Counted from the stretch's first letter, positions 1-7,241 are shown. The stretch is DNA of 11,151 nucleotides from Sphingosinicella sp041621755 (GCA_041621755.1 JBFKAE010000104.1:1-11151); one strand, 5' to 3'. Notes: generated from the sequence alone by a model not told the origin. Numbers and translations are program-made.

Positions 1-1
1 C

Positions 2-592
2 GACGTTGACGAGGGCAGGATCACTATTAACGGTGTGGACATTCGTGATGTCACGCAACACAGCGTGCGCGCGGCAATCGGCATCGTGCCGCAGGATACC
101 GTGCTCTTTAACGACAGTATCGGCTATAATATTGGCTATGGCCGTGCGGGCGCGACGCAAGATGACATCGAATGCGCCGCACGCAGCGCCAGCATTCATG
201 ATTTCATTGCATCGCTGCCGCTCGGCTATGACACCATCGTCGGCGAGCGTGGCCTCAAACTCTCGGGCGGCGAAAAACAGCGCGTCGCCATCGCTCGAAC
301 CATATTGAAGGATCCGGCGATCCTTATCCTCGACGAGGCGACAAGCGCGCTCGACAGCCGCACCGAACAGGCGATCCAGTCGGCACTGCGCGACGTCGCA
401 GCGCGGCGGACGAGCCTCATCATCGCGCATCGTCTGTCAACGATCACCCACGCCGACGAAATTCTCGTCATGGATGCGGGCCGCATCATGGAACGCGGCC
501 GTCACGACGATCTCCTCGCCAAAGGTGGCCTCTACGCCGACATGTGGGCGCGCCAACAGGCCGAAGACGAGGTCGCCGAAGCGGCTGAATAA
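2..592 (+). CDS. Atm1-type ABC exporter, C-terminal part of the nucleotide-binding domain (5' end outside window)
   Basis: The reading frame is open from the left edge, so this is the C-terminal 196 residues of a longer protein. Visible ATPase motifs in order, counted from the window edge: the Q-loop VPQDTVLFN (Gln31), the signature LSGGEKQR (from residue 87), Walker B ILILDEATSALD (Asp111, catalytic Glu112, with the D-loop) and the H-loop IIAHRLST (His143). Walker A and the membrane domain lie upstream, outside the window. The VPQDTVLFND and GYNIGYGR wording is typical of the Atm1/HMT1 family of homodimeric inner-membrane exporters, which move glutathione-linked or metal-thiol compounds. The tail is acidic (EDEVAEAAE). 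The gene converges on the PEP-CTERM gene, with seven bases between the stop codons. That it is an ABC exporter ATPase is certain. The Atm1 subfamily is very likely, and the substrate is inferred from the family only. Confidence 0.93.
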   Translation, partial: DVDEGRITINGVDIRDVTQHSVRAAIGIVPQDTVLFNDSIGYNIGYGRAGATQDDIECAARSASIHDFIASLPLGYDTIVGERGLKLSGGEKQRVAIARTILKDPAILILDEATSALDSRTEQAIQSALRDVAARRTSLIIAHRLSTITHADEILVMDAGRIMERGRHDDLLAKGGLYADMWARQQAEDEVAEAAE

Positions 593-599
593 GTATTTA

Positions 600-1400
600 T
601 CAAGCACGGCGGCGGCGCTTATACGCCATCAACAGCCCACCAAGTCCAAACAATCCGAGCATCGCTGGCTCAGCCACCTCAACCGGATTAAGCTGTCGCC
701 AGGAGATTTCGTGGTCAAAGGCAAAAAAGTGCATCGCTGGCAGCGCAGCAAGACCTTCAGGTGTAGATGCCTCGCCTTGGGAAAACGTAAGTCTCAGATC
801 AGGAAACATTGCGTTATCAATCACATGCCCTATGTCAGGAAAGGCCTCAGAAGAGAGCAGGTCGTCGCTCGGCATATCGAAGGCCACTGACCAGAGGTCT
901 AGAGAAAACCTGTAGATAAAGACACCGTCCCCCAAATCACGGCTAGAGGCAATTTCCTGTATCATCGACCCATCTTCAATATAGGTGCGGGCGAAGGCCG
1001 AAAATTGATCCGCGTATAGGTTTGAAAAGATAAATTCAGCGTCGTTGGTAAGAAGTGCCCTTCCGCGATTACCGCTCGCAGCACCAAGCACGAGCGGTTC
1101 AAGCGTCCCACCGGAAATGACCGCACCAAATTCAAGAACCGCGCCTTCAAAAACGGTTACATCTCCGCTCCAGGGGTCCTCAAGGGGATAGGACGATGTC
1201 GCCACCGCAGAATCTTCAATAATCCAGTAAGCAGAATAGGACGAATTTGGATCAATCGGTGAGTCAAAATTGGGAGGTTCTGCTCCAAACAAGGGAATGG
1301 ATTGAAGCCGGCCATGGGATTCGACAAGGATTGGCGCCGCCTGCGCAGCCGGACCCAATAATGCTGCCGCTGAGGCAGCCAACATAAACATGCAACGCAT
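600..1400 (-). CDS. PEP-CTERM sorting-domain protein of unknown function, exported
   Basis: The product is 266 residues. The N-terminus MRCMFMLAASAAALLGPAAQA is a signal peptide with a likely cut after AQA (residue 21). The C-terminus has the three-part PEP-CTERM form: a VAEPAM motif (a PEP variant), a Gly/Leu-rich membrane segment, then KRRRRA. In this family the tail is processed by an exosortase/archaeosortase-type enzyme, and many members are linked to exopolysaccharide or the cell surface. The middle is acidic, has no cysteine, and has no domain I recognise. I chose the ATG at 1400 over the upstream ATG at 1469 because GGAAG lies eight bases before it and the signal peptide starts there. 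Sampled GC is near 50%, clearly lower than the flanking genes, which suggests acquired or fast-evolving DNA. No exosortase gene is visible nearby. Sorting class is confident; function is unknown. Confidence 0.88.
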   Translation of the reverse strand: MRCMFMLAASAAALLGPAAQAAPILVESHGRLQSIPLFGAEPPNFDSPIDPNSSYSAYWIIEDSAVATSSYPLEDPWSGDVTVFEGAVLEFGAVISGGTLEPLVLGAASGNRGRALLTNDAEFIFSNLYADQFSAFARTYIEDGSMIQEIASSRDLGDGVFIYRFSLDLWSVAFDMPSDDLLSSEAFPDIGHVIDNAMFPDLRLTFSQGEASTPEGLAALPAMHFFAFDHEISWRQLNPVEVAEPAMLGLFGLGGLLMAYKRRRRA

Positions 1401-1432
1401 AATAAATACTTCCAATATGAACGCATAACTTA

Positions 1433-1453
1433 TTGTAATATAACATGTTACAA
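1433..1453. promoter_or_regulatory. 21-bp dyad in the divergent PEP-CTERM / patatin promoter region
   Basis: The arms TTGTAA (1433-1438) and TTACAA (1448-1453) are exact reverse complements separated by nine bases. The perfect 10-bp palindrome TAACATGTTA (1441-1450) overlaps the right half. The site lies 33-53 bases upstream of the PEP-CTERM start and about 70-90 bases upstream of the patatin start, in an AT-rich stretch, so it could be an operator acting on either gene. I could not place convincing -35/-10 hexamers for either direction. Palindromes are more common by chance in AT-rich DNA, so the function is inferred. Confidence 0.4.
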
Positions 1454-1524
1454 GAGGATCAGGAAACAATCAACCGTGCAATCCGTTGGCCGTTTTGCAC
1501 GATCATGGCGTTCGATTTAGCGAG

Positions 1525-3930
1525 ATGCGCTCGCCACGGGGAAGTTTTGCTACACTGACTGTCGACAGAACAACACAGCAGGCTTATCGTTCGCGCGTGC
1601 GGGAAAAAGAGCTTCGACTGGCGCTTGTATGCTATGGCGGCATTAGCCTTGCCGTCTATATGCATGGCGTCACGCGCGAAATCTGGAAACTGTTGCGCGC
1701 AAGCAAACATTATCACGACGAACGCGTGTCCGGTCCTGCAGAGGGCGATACCGAGCCATACTACCATGCATTGCTCGAAGAAATCGGCAAACACATCAAA
1801 CTGCGCGTCCTCGTGGACATTATCGCGGGTGCGTCAGCAGGCGGCATTAACGGCATTTTCCTTGGCCATGCAATATCAACCGGCGCAGATCTAAGCGCAC
1901 TTGGTGACCTTTGGCTCGACAAGGCCGATGCCGACGAACTGCTCGATCCAAAGGCGGTGCCGAAATCCCGCTTCACCAAATTCTATGCCATCCCCCTGCT
2001 GTGGTTCGCGCGGCTTGGCAAACGCGACCCGCTTGAGGAAATCGTCGAAGCGACAGCGCGCAAGGAATTGCGTGGCAAGATATCCCGCTTCATCCGCTCG
2101 CGCTGGTTCGAACCGCCCTTTTCGGGACCGCATTTCACCGAACTGCTCTTGAATGCCTTTGACACCATGACAAAGGCCCCCACCGGGGCGAGCCTGCTTC
2201 CGCCCGGACAGCCGCTCGACCTCTTCGTCACGGTCACCGATTATCATGGCTATCCGCAACCACTCCGCCTCAACAGTCCGGCTGAAATCATCGAGAACGA
2301 ACATCGTAAGGTTCTGTCGTTTCGCGATGCCGGGGAGCGCGGCACCGTGCGGACGCTTGGCGATGTCCCCGGTCTCGTCTTTGCGGCGCGTGCCACAGCC
2401 TCTTTCCCCGGAGCATTCCCGCCGTTCCAGCCAAGCGAACTTGACCATGTCCTCAGCAAACGTGGCCAGAACTGGCCCGGACGCAAGGCCTTCATGCACA
2501 CGACCTTCCCGCGTCGCATCGCCGTTGGCATCGACCCGTCAAATGCCGCGCTCATCGACGGCAGCATTCTCAACAATGCGCCGTTTGCACCCGCGATCCG
2601 TGCATTACGCCAACGCCCGGCCCATCGCGAAATCGACCGACGCTTTGTTTATATCGACCCGAAACCCGGCATTCGCAGCATCGGAACACGCAAAATCGAT
2701 CTGACAAAGCCCCCGGGATTTTTTGCGACCATCATCCGTTCGCTCTCGGACATTCCCCGCGAACAGCCGATCCGCGATGACCTTGAACACCTGCAGGGAC
2801 TCTCCAGCCGTGTACGCAGGCTTGGCCATGTCGTTGACGGCGTCCGCATTGCCGTTGATGAAGCCATTGAAGACTCGATGGGCTGGCAGCAAATGCGCTT
2901 GAAGGCGACGCCAGAACGCCTTCGCACCTGGCGCGCAAAGGCGAATGCTGACGCGGTCGGTCGCGCCGGCTTTACCTATCCTGCCTATGCGCATCTGAAG
3001 CTCAGCCAGATTGTCGAATCGATGGCATCACTATTTGCCGAAATTGGCGGCCATACCGAAACCGGCCGCAGCGACCGCGTCCGCAAGGAAGTCTGGCGCT
3101 ATGTCCGTCACCGTGGATTTGACCATGTCACGCGGACAACAGCACCAAAGCAGGCAAATCAGGACGATTTCGTTCGCTTTATAAAACGCTTCGACCTTGG
3201 CTTTCGCATTCGGCGGCTGCGTTATCTCGTGCGCCGTGTGACCGAATGGGGAGACAGCGCGGACACAAGCGATTTCCAGCATGTCGAGCGACTGAAAGCC
3301 GAACTTTACGAACTGCTCGCCCCCTATGTCGATCGCCGTACCCCCAGCTATTATGGCCCGTGGGTTCGCGAGCCCGCAAAGGCTGCAAACAAAGACCCCG
3401 AGGATGTTATCAACGCTTATGGCGATGCGCTCGACCTGACCGCGTTCGATGAACGTGCAGACATACGGATTTCAGACCTGATCGAAAGCGGACTCCCGAC
3501 CGAGCTGCGCCGGGTCCTGCTCAAGGCCTATCTCGGCTTCCCGTTTTTCGACATGGCGACGTTCCCGATGCTGCAGGGCGAAGGGCTGGATGAATTTGAC
3601 GAAATCAAGGTTGACCGCATCTCGCCCGACGACGCGACAGCAATCCGTTCCGGCGGCACGCACGCAACGCTGAAGGGCATTAAGTTCAACAGTTTCGGCG
3701 CTTTTTTCAGCCGCGCCTATCGCGAAAACGATTATTTATGGGGTCGTCTGCACGGCATTGACAGGCTGGTCGACATCGTCACATCCAGCCTGCCCGAAGG
3801 CGTTCAGCTGCCAGAGGGCTTTGCGGAAAACATCAAAAAACAGGCGTTTTGCGCTGTTCTTAAAAGCGAAGCGCCACGGTTGAAGGCCGTCCCTGAACTG
3901 ATTGCGGAAATCGAATCCGAAATCGACTGA
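1525..3930 (+). CDS. patatin-like phospholipase / acyl hydrolase, large two-part form
   Basis: The protein is 801 residues from the ATG at 1525. The N-terminal part is a patatin fold: an oxyanion-type glycine motif in LALVCYGGISLAVYMHG, the nucleophile elbow GASAGG (Ser104 in the GxSxG pattern) and the catalytic Asp in LIDGSILNNAPF (Asp345), completing the Ser-Asp dyad of patatin lipases. The basic C-terminal half has no catalytic motif I recognise and matches my memory of the long bacterial 'patatin-related' proteins (DUF3376 type). The expected activity is hydrolysis of acyl ester bonds in phospholipids; the natural substrate is unknown. There is no signal peptide, so it is probably cytoplasmic or membrane-peripheral. 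The start is uncertain: a TTG at 1486 would add 13 residues, but neither start has a clear Shine-Dalgarno and conserved-looking sequence begins only after residue 15. It precedes dnaB by 67 bases on the same strand. Confidence 0.9.
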   Translation: MRSPRGSFATLTVDRTTQQAYRSRVREKELRLALVCYGGISLAVYMHGVTREIWKLLRASKHYHDERVSGPAEGDTEPYYHALLEEIGKHIKLRVLVDIIAGASAGGINGIFLGHAISTGADLSALGDLWLDKADADELLDPKAVPKSRFTKFYAIPLLWFARLGKRDPLEEIVEATARKELRGKISRFIRSRWFEPPFSGPHFTELLLNAFDTMTKAPTGASLLPPGQPLDLFVTVTDYHGYPQPLRLNSPAEIIENEHRKVLSFRDAGERGTVRTLGDVPGLVFAARATASFPGAFPPFQPSELDHVLSKRGQNWPGRKAFMHTTFPRRIAVGIDPSNAALIDGSILNNAPFAPAIRALRQRPAHREIDRRFVYIDPKPGIRSIGTRKIDLTKPPGFFATIIRSLSDIPREQPIRDDLEHLQGLSSRVRRLGHVVDGVRIAVDEAIEDSMGWQQMRLKATPERLRTWRAKANADAVGRAGFTYPAYAHLKLSQIVESMASLFAEIGGHTETGRSDRVRKEVWRYVRHRGFDHVTRTTAPKQANQDDFVRFIKRFDLGFRIRRLRYLVRRVTEWGDSADTSDFQHVERLKAELYELLAPYVDRRTPSYYGPWVREPAKAANKDPEDVINAYGDALDLTAFDERADIRISDLIESGLPTELRRVLLKAYLGFPFFDMATFPMLQGEGLDEFDEIKVDRISPDDATAIRSGGTHATLKGIKFNSFGAFFSRAYRENDYLWGRLHGIDRLVDIVTSSLPEGVQLPEGFAENIKKQAFCAVLKSEAPRLKAVPELIAEIESEID

Positions 3931-3932
3931 GC

Positions 3933-3964
3933 TTTTCCACAAACCTATCCCCAGCATTTACACA
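3933..3964 (+). promoter_or_regulatory. cluster of three DnaA-box-like 9-mers upstream of dnaB
   Basis: The gap before dnaB holds TTTTCCACA (3933-3941), which fits the relaxed DnaA-box consensus TTWTNCACA at all positions. It also holds CTATCCCCA (3945-3953), two mismatches from TTATCCACA, and ATTTACACA (3956-3964), one mismatch from the relaxed consensus. All three are in the same orientation with starts 12 and 11 bp apart, close to one helical turn. DnaA acts as a transcription factor as well as an initiator in alphaproteobacteria such as Caulobacter, so control of dnaB by DnaA is a reasonable inference. Only the first box is a strong match. Confidence 0.45.
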
Positions 3965-3997
3965 GAGTATGTCGCGCCAAGCTTGCTATAAGGGGGC

Positions 3998-5482
3998 ATG
4001 GCAACGAATCTGCACGCAGTCCCCAACACGCCCGCCGACGGCGCAGCGCTCCCGCATAATCTTGATGCAGAAGCTGCATTGCTTGGCGCAATGATGATCG
4101 ACAACCGACTTGCCGAGGACGTGCAGCTCAAGCTGCGACCCGAACATTTTTTCGAACCGCTGCACGGCCGTATTTACGAGCAGATATTAAAGCTCGTCGA
4201 TCGCAACATGATCGCCAATCCAGTGACGCTGCGTCCACTGTTTACCGACGATCAGGCGCTTTCTGACCTCGGCGGACCGTCCTACCTCGCCCAGCTTACC
4301 GAGCAGTCCGCGGCGCTGATCGCTGCAAAGGATTTTGCCGATCAGATTTATGACCTTGCCTTGCTGCGCGAGCTGATCCGCGTCGGACGCGAACTTGTCG
4401 TCAATGCCGCCGATACGTCGGTCGACGTCAATCCGCACGAACAGATACAGAATGCCGAACTCGCGCTCTATCGCGTCGCCGAGGAAGGCGAGGTTTCGAA
4501 CGCCGTCAAAAGCTTCGCGCAATCGGCAACGATGGCCGTTGAAATGGCCGAACGTGCGCTGAAATCCGGCGGACATCTTTCGGGCATCACCACGGGCCTC
4601 ACCGCGCTCAACAGCAAGATCGGCGGCCTGCATCGCTCGGACCTCGTCATCCTTGCCGGGCGTCCGGCAATGGGCAAGACCGCACTTGCCACCAACATCG
4701 CCTTTGCCGCCGCCGAACGCCTGATGCACGACAAGGCCGACGGCAATCTTGAAAAATCGACCGGCGCGGGCGTCGCGTTTTTCAGCCTCGAAATGTCCGC
4801 CGATCAGCTCGCCACGCGTATTCTGGCCGAGCAGTCGAATATCAGCTCCGAAGACCTGCGCATGGGCAAGATCAGCCAATCGCAGTTCCGCGACCTCGCG
4901 CGTGCCGCGGGCATATTGCAGGATCTGCCGCTTTATATCGACGACACGCCTGGCCTCACCATTGCCGCGCTCCGTTCGCGTGCGCGGCGGCTGAAGCGCC
5001 AACGCGGCGTCGGCGTCATCGTCGTCGACTATCTGCAACTGCTACAGGGCACCAGCCGTCAGTCGAGCGACAATCGCGTGCAGGAAGTGTCGGAAATCAC
5101 CCGTGGCCTGAAGGGCCTCGCAAAAGAACTCAACGTCCCCGTGCTGGCGCTCTCACAGCTTAGCCGCGCCGTCGAACAGCGCGAGGACAAGCGCCCGCAA
5201 CTCGCCGACCTGCGCGAATCCGGCACCATCGAGCAGGATGCCGACATTGTCATGTTCGTTTATCGCGACGAATATTATCACGCGCAGAAAAAGCCCGAAG
5301 ACGGCAGCGAAAAATTCGACAAATGGCTCGAGCGTGGTCAGGCCATCGTCGGTCGCGCCGAGGTTATCGTCGCCAAACAGCGCCACGGTTCAACCGGCAT
5401 CGTCGACCTGCACTTCGAAAAAACCGTCACCAAGTTCAGCGACCTCGCCGAGGACCAATATTTGCCCGAACGGCGGGATTGA
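3998..5482 (+). CDS. dnaB: replicative DNA helicase DnaB
   Basis: The product is 494 residues, full length for bacterial DnaB. The N-terminal helical domain begins around PHNLDAEAALLGAMMIDNRL (residues 19-38), which binds primase and supports the hexamer collar. The RecA-like C-terminal domain carries Walker A GRPAMGKT (221-228), the catalytic glutamate in FFSLEMS (Glu265), Walker B VIVVDYLQLL (Asp344), the SQLSR motif (386-390) and the DLRESGTIEQDAD segment (404-416). It forms the hexameric ring that unwinds DNA at the fork using ATP. No intein interrupts the motifs. The ATG at 3998 is the only start that keeps the whole N-terminal domain. The G-rich tract before it (3991-3996) sits just one base from the ATG, unusually close for a Shine-Dalgarno, and TATAAG at 3987-3992 allows the idea of a leaderless transcript. 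Confidence 0.98.
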   Translation: MATNLHAVPNTPADGAALPHNLDAEAALLGAMMIDNRLAEDVQLKLRPEHFFEPLHGRIYEQILKLVDRNMIANPVTLRPLFTDDQALSDLGGPSYLAQLTEQSAALIAAKDFADQIYDLALLRELIRVGRELVVNAADTSVDVNPHEQIQNAELALYRVAEEGEVSNAVKSFAQSATMAVEMAERALKSGGHLSGITTGLTALNSKIGGLHRSDLVILAGRPAMGKTALATNIAFAAAERLMHDKADGNLEKSTGAGVAFFSLEMSADQLATRILAEQSNISSEDLRMGKISQSQFRDLARAAGILQDLPLYIDDTPGLTIAALRSRARRLKRQRGVGVIVVDYLQLLQGTSRQSSDNRVQEVSEITRGLKGLAKELNVPVLALSQLSRAVEQREDKRPQLADLRESGTIEQDADIVMFVYRDEYYHAQKKPEDGSEKFDKWLERGQAIVGRAEVIVAKQRHGSTGIVDLHFEKTVTKFSDLAEDQYLPERRD

Positions 5483-5489
5483 GGCGCGC

Positions 5490-5510
5490 AAGGGTCCGAA
5501 CCCTTCTTTC
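5490..5510 (+). terminator. small hairpin just after dnaB, possible weak terminator
   Basis: AAGGGT (5490-5495) and ACCCTT (5500-5505) can form a 6-bp stem with a 4-base loop, beginning eight bases after the dnaB stop and followed by CTTTC. The position is right for a terminator, but the stem is short and the T-tract poor, so it may be only part of the 3' end structure together with the repeats that follow. Confidence 0.35.
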
Positions 5511-5522
5511 CTACCAAAACCC

Positions 5523-5585
5523 TTCATCCCGAGCGCAGTCGAGGGACGCATGATGGCTCCACAGCCTTGCGGCTCGGAATGATAA
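5523..5585. repeat. palindromic intergenic repeat, type A (imperfect)
   Basis: A TCATCCCGAGCGCAGTCGAGG segment on the left is mirrored by GCGGCTCGGAATGATAA on the right, so the ends pair imperfectly (TCATcCCGAGC against GCTCGGaATGA). The wording, whose frames read like 'FIPSAVEG' or 'SRAQSRDA', is one I know from dispersed intergenic repeats in sphingomonads and related bacteria. It lies between the convergent genes dnaB and cysS, where a hairpin can help end transcription from both sides. Copy number in this genome cannot be seen here. Confidence 0.6.
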
Positions 5586-5608
5586 AATGAGGCACAGAAC
5601 CAAACAGA

Positions 5609-5695
5609 ATCGTCATCCCGGACTTGATCCGGGATCCAGACTCATAGGCGCTGACGTTTGCCAGACTGGATCCCCGCATTCGCGAGGATGACGAT
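5609..5695. repeat. palindromic intergenic repeat, type B (REP/MITE-like)
   Basis: The element is bounded by an exact 10-bp inverted repeat, ATCGTCATCC (5609-5618) and GGATGACGAT (5686-5695). Inside are a hairpin CCCGGA-cttga-TCCGGG (5617-5633) and a second exact inverted pair GGGATCCAG (5631-5639) with CTGGATCCC (5666-5674), so the whole folds as a branched structure. One frame reads DWIPAFARMT, a false peptide often seen where this repeat family was translated by mistake in alphaproteobacteria. It is not a gene. It may be a non-autonomous mobile element or a transcription-end structure between dnaB and cysS. Confidence 0.75.
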
Positions 5696-5718
5696 AGGGG
5701 GAAGGTGCGTCTTAACGC

Positions 5719-7113
5719 CTAAGCCCGACGCCAGGTGGTGCCGTCCGGCCCGTCCTCGAGCACAATACCCTCTTCCAGAAGGTCGGCGCGAATCCGGTCG
5801 GCCTCCGCCCAGTTCTTGGCGGCCTTGGCGGCTGTGCGGGCGGCGAGAAGCTCTTCGACACGTTTCGCAGAAATTTCAATAACAACGGTGGGAGTTAAGC
5901 CTTTAATAATAATATGAGCTGTTCCGGGTTTAGCATTCACACGCCCTGCCCAAACATCTGGATCCTGCTTCAATAACCCAATAAAATTGGCTGTGGCAAT
6001 AAGACTGGCTGTGTCGCGAGAAGAAGCCAGTTTTGCGAGTCTAGCAATCGCCGCCGGTGTGTTTAGATCGTCAGCAAGCTCAGCTATAAAACCTGCGTCC
6101 GGCTCCGCTCTCATGTCATTTGAATCTTCTATTAAGCGATACCACCGGTCCAACATCGCTTTGGCCTGTTCCAGCAGCCGGTCATTCCAGTCGAGTGGCT
6201 GGCGGTAATGGGCCATGAGCAGCGCAAGGCGGAGGACTTCGCCTTTGTGGCCCTGCTCCAGCAAGTCTCCGACCGTCACCACATTGCCGAGGCTTTTCGA
6301 CATTTTCTCCTTGTCCATCGACAGGAAACCATTGTGCAGCCAGAACCGCGCGAGCGGTGCGCCATCGTGGCTGCAGCGGCTTTGCGCGATTTCGTTTTCG
6401 TGGTGCGGAAAGATAAGGTCCTGACCACCGGCGTGGATATCGATGGTCTGCCCCAAATGCTCCTCGATCATCGCCGAACATTCGATGTGCCAGCCCGGAC
6501 GCCCGCGTCCCCAGGGCGACTCCCAGCCCGGCTGATCATCCGCGCTAGGCTTCCACAGCACGAAATCGGCGGCGTTCTTTTTATAAGGTGCAACCTCGAC
6601 ACGCGCACCGGCGATCATGTCGTCCATAGGACGGCGCGACAGTTCGCCATAACTCGCGTCCGACCCCACATCGAACAACACATGCCCTTCGGCCACGTAC
6701 GCATGTCCGCCGTCGATCAACCGTGCCATCATGGCAATCATCTGCGGCAGGTGATCGGTCGCGTGCGGCGCGATATCGGGCGGCTGCACGCCAAGCGCGC
6801 CCATATCGTCGAGATAATGCTGTTCATAGCGCGCGGTAATCGTGCCGATGGGGACGCCCTCTGCCTCTGCCGCAGCCATGATCTTGTCTTCAATATCGGT
6901 GATGTTGCGCGCATAGACGACATGCTCTGCCCCATAAATGTGACGCAGCAACCGTGCGAGCACATCAAACACCACCGCAGGACGGGCATTGCCTATATGC
7001 GCGCGGTTATAGACGGTCGGACCACAGACATACATGGTCACACGCTCCTTATTGACGGGCGTGAAATCATCCTTGCGACGGGTGAGCGTGTTGTAGAGGC
7101 GAATTTCGGTCAT
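5719..7113 (-). CDS. cysS: cysteinyl-tRNA synthetase
   Basis: The product is 464 residues, the usual size. It charges tRNA-Cys with cysteine in the cytoplasm. Class I signatures: MYVCGPTVYNRAHIGN (zinc-ligand Cys30 and the HIGH-type motif HIGN, 39-42), zinc ligands in GWHIECS (Cys212) and FPHHENE (His237/His238 region), and KMSKS (270-274). The C-terminal helical part ends EADRIRADLLEEGIVLEDGPDGTTWRR, typical of CysRS. I chose the ATG at 7113 (MTEIRLYNTL) over the ATG at 7150-7152 because family members begin there; a weak AGGCG precedes it. Oddity: roughly 5870-6180, coding for about residues 312-414, falls to about 49% GC against 60-70% on either side, and residues about 393-418 (AKPGTAHIIIKGLTPTVVIE) look like an insert of some 16 residues relative to my memory of E. 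coli CysS. The frame is intact. Confidence 0.97.
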   Translation of the reverse strand: MTEIRLYNTLTRRKDDFTPVNKERVTMYVCGPTVYNRAHIGNARPAVVFDVLARLLRHIYGAEHVVYARNITDIEDKIMAAAEAEGVPIGTITARYEQHYLDDMGALGVQPPDIAPHATDHLPQMIAMMARLIDGGHAYVAEGHVLFDVGSDASYGELSRRPMDDMIAGARVEVAPYKKNAADFVLWKPSADDQPGWESPWGRGRPGWHIECSAMIEEHLGQTIDIHAGGQDLIFPHHENEIAQSRCSHDGAPLARFWLHNGFLSMDKEKMSKSLGNVVTVGDLLEQGHKGEVLRLALLMAHYRQPLDWNDRLLEQAKAMLDRWYRLIEDSNDMRAEPDAGFIAELADDLNTPAAIARLAKLASSRDTASLIATANFIGLLKQDPDVWAGRVNAKPGTAHIIIKGLTPTVVIEISAKRVEELLAARTAAKAAKNWAEADRIRADLLEEGIVLEDGPDGTTWRRA

Positions 7114-7173
7114 TGACGTGCGCCTAGCGGAATTTTGCAGGGAAGTGAACATTGCACGCCCGCATCACGCCTT

Positions 7174-7210
7174 AAAAAAAGAGTCCCGGACGCTAAAGCA
7201 TCCGAGACTC
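7174..7210 (-). terminator. rho-independent terminator of the TonB-dependent receptor gene
   Basis: Read on the minus strand, 7210-7181 forms a 13-bp stem (GAGTCTCGGATGC with GCGTCCGGGACTC, two G-U pairs) closed by the 4-base loop TTTA and followed by seven T residues (7180-7174). It begins 32 bases after the receptor stop codon and lies before the cysS start, so it separates the two transcripts. Confidence 0.93.
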
Positions 7211-7241
7211 AGTTCGGTCGGAAAAAATACTGATCGCGAGA

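Noticed and set aside
591..1411. A 10-bp sequence AAGTATTTAT at 591-600 repeated in inverted form at 1402-1411, flanking the PEP-CTERM gene like the ends of a mobile element.
   Set aside because: A match of ten AT-rich bases is expected many times by chance in 11 kb, the match does not extend, and there is no transposase or target duplication.
1891..2499. 202-codon open frame on the minus strand opposite the patatin-like gene.
   Set aside because: Antisense shadow of a well-supported gene with intact catalytic motifs.
1486..3930. Patatin-like protein next to dnaB as part of an anti-phage (CBASS-like) system.
   Set aside because: Patatin lipases are effectors in some CBASS systems, but no nucleotidyltransferase or accessory gene is nearby and this long form belongs to a different, apparently housekeeping type.
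4187..5038. 283-codon open frame on the minus strand opposite dnaB.
   Set aside because: Shadow of dnaB, with no recognisable protein features and no ribosome site.
5658..5882. Open frame on the plus strand starting MPDWIPAFARMT.
   Set aside because: It is translation of the type B repeat running into the antisense of cysS; no ribosome site or protein-like composition.
6208..7116. 302-codon open frame on the plus strand opposite cysS.
   Set aside because: It lies antisense to a certain cysS with all family motifs; long antisense frames are common in GC-rich genes.
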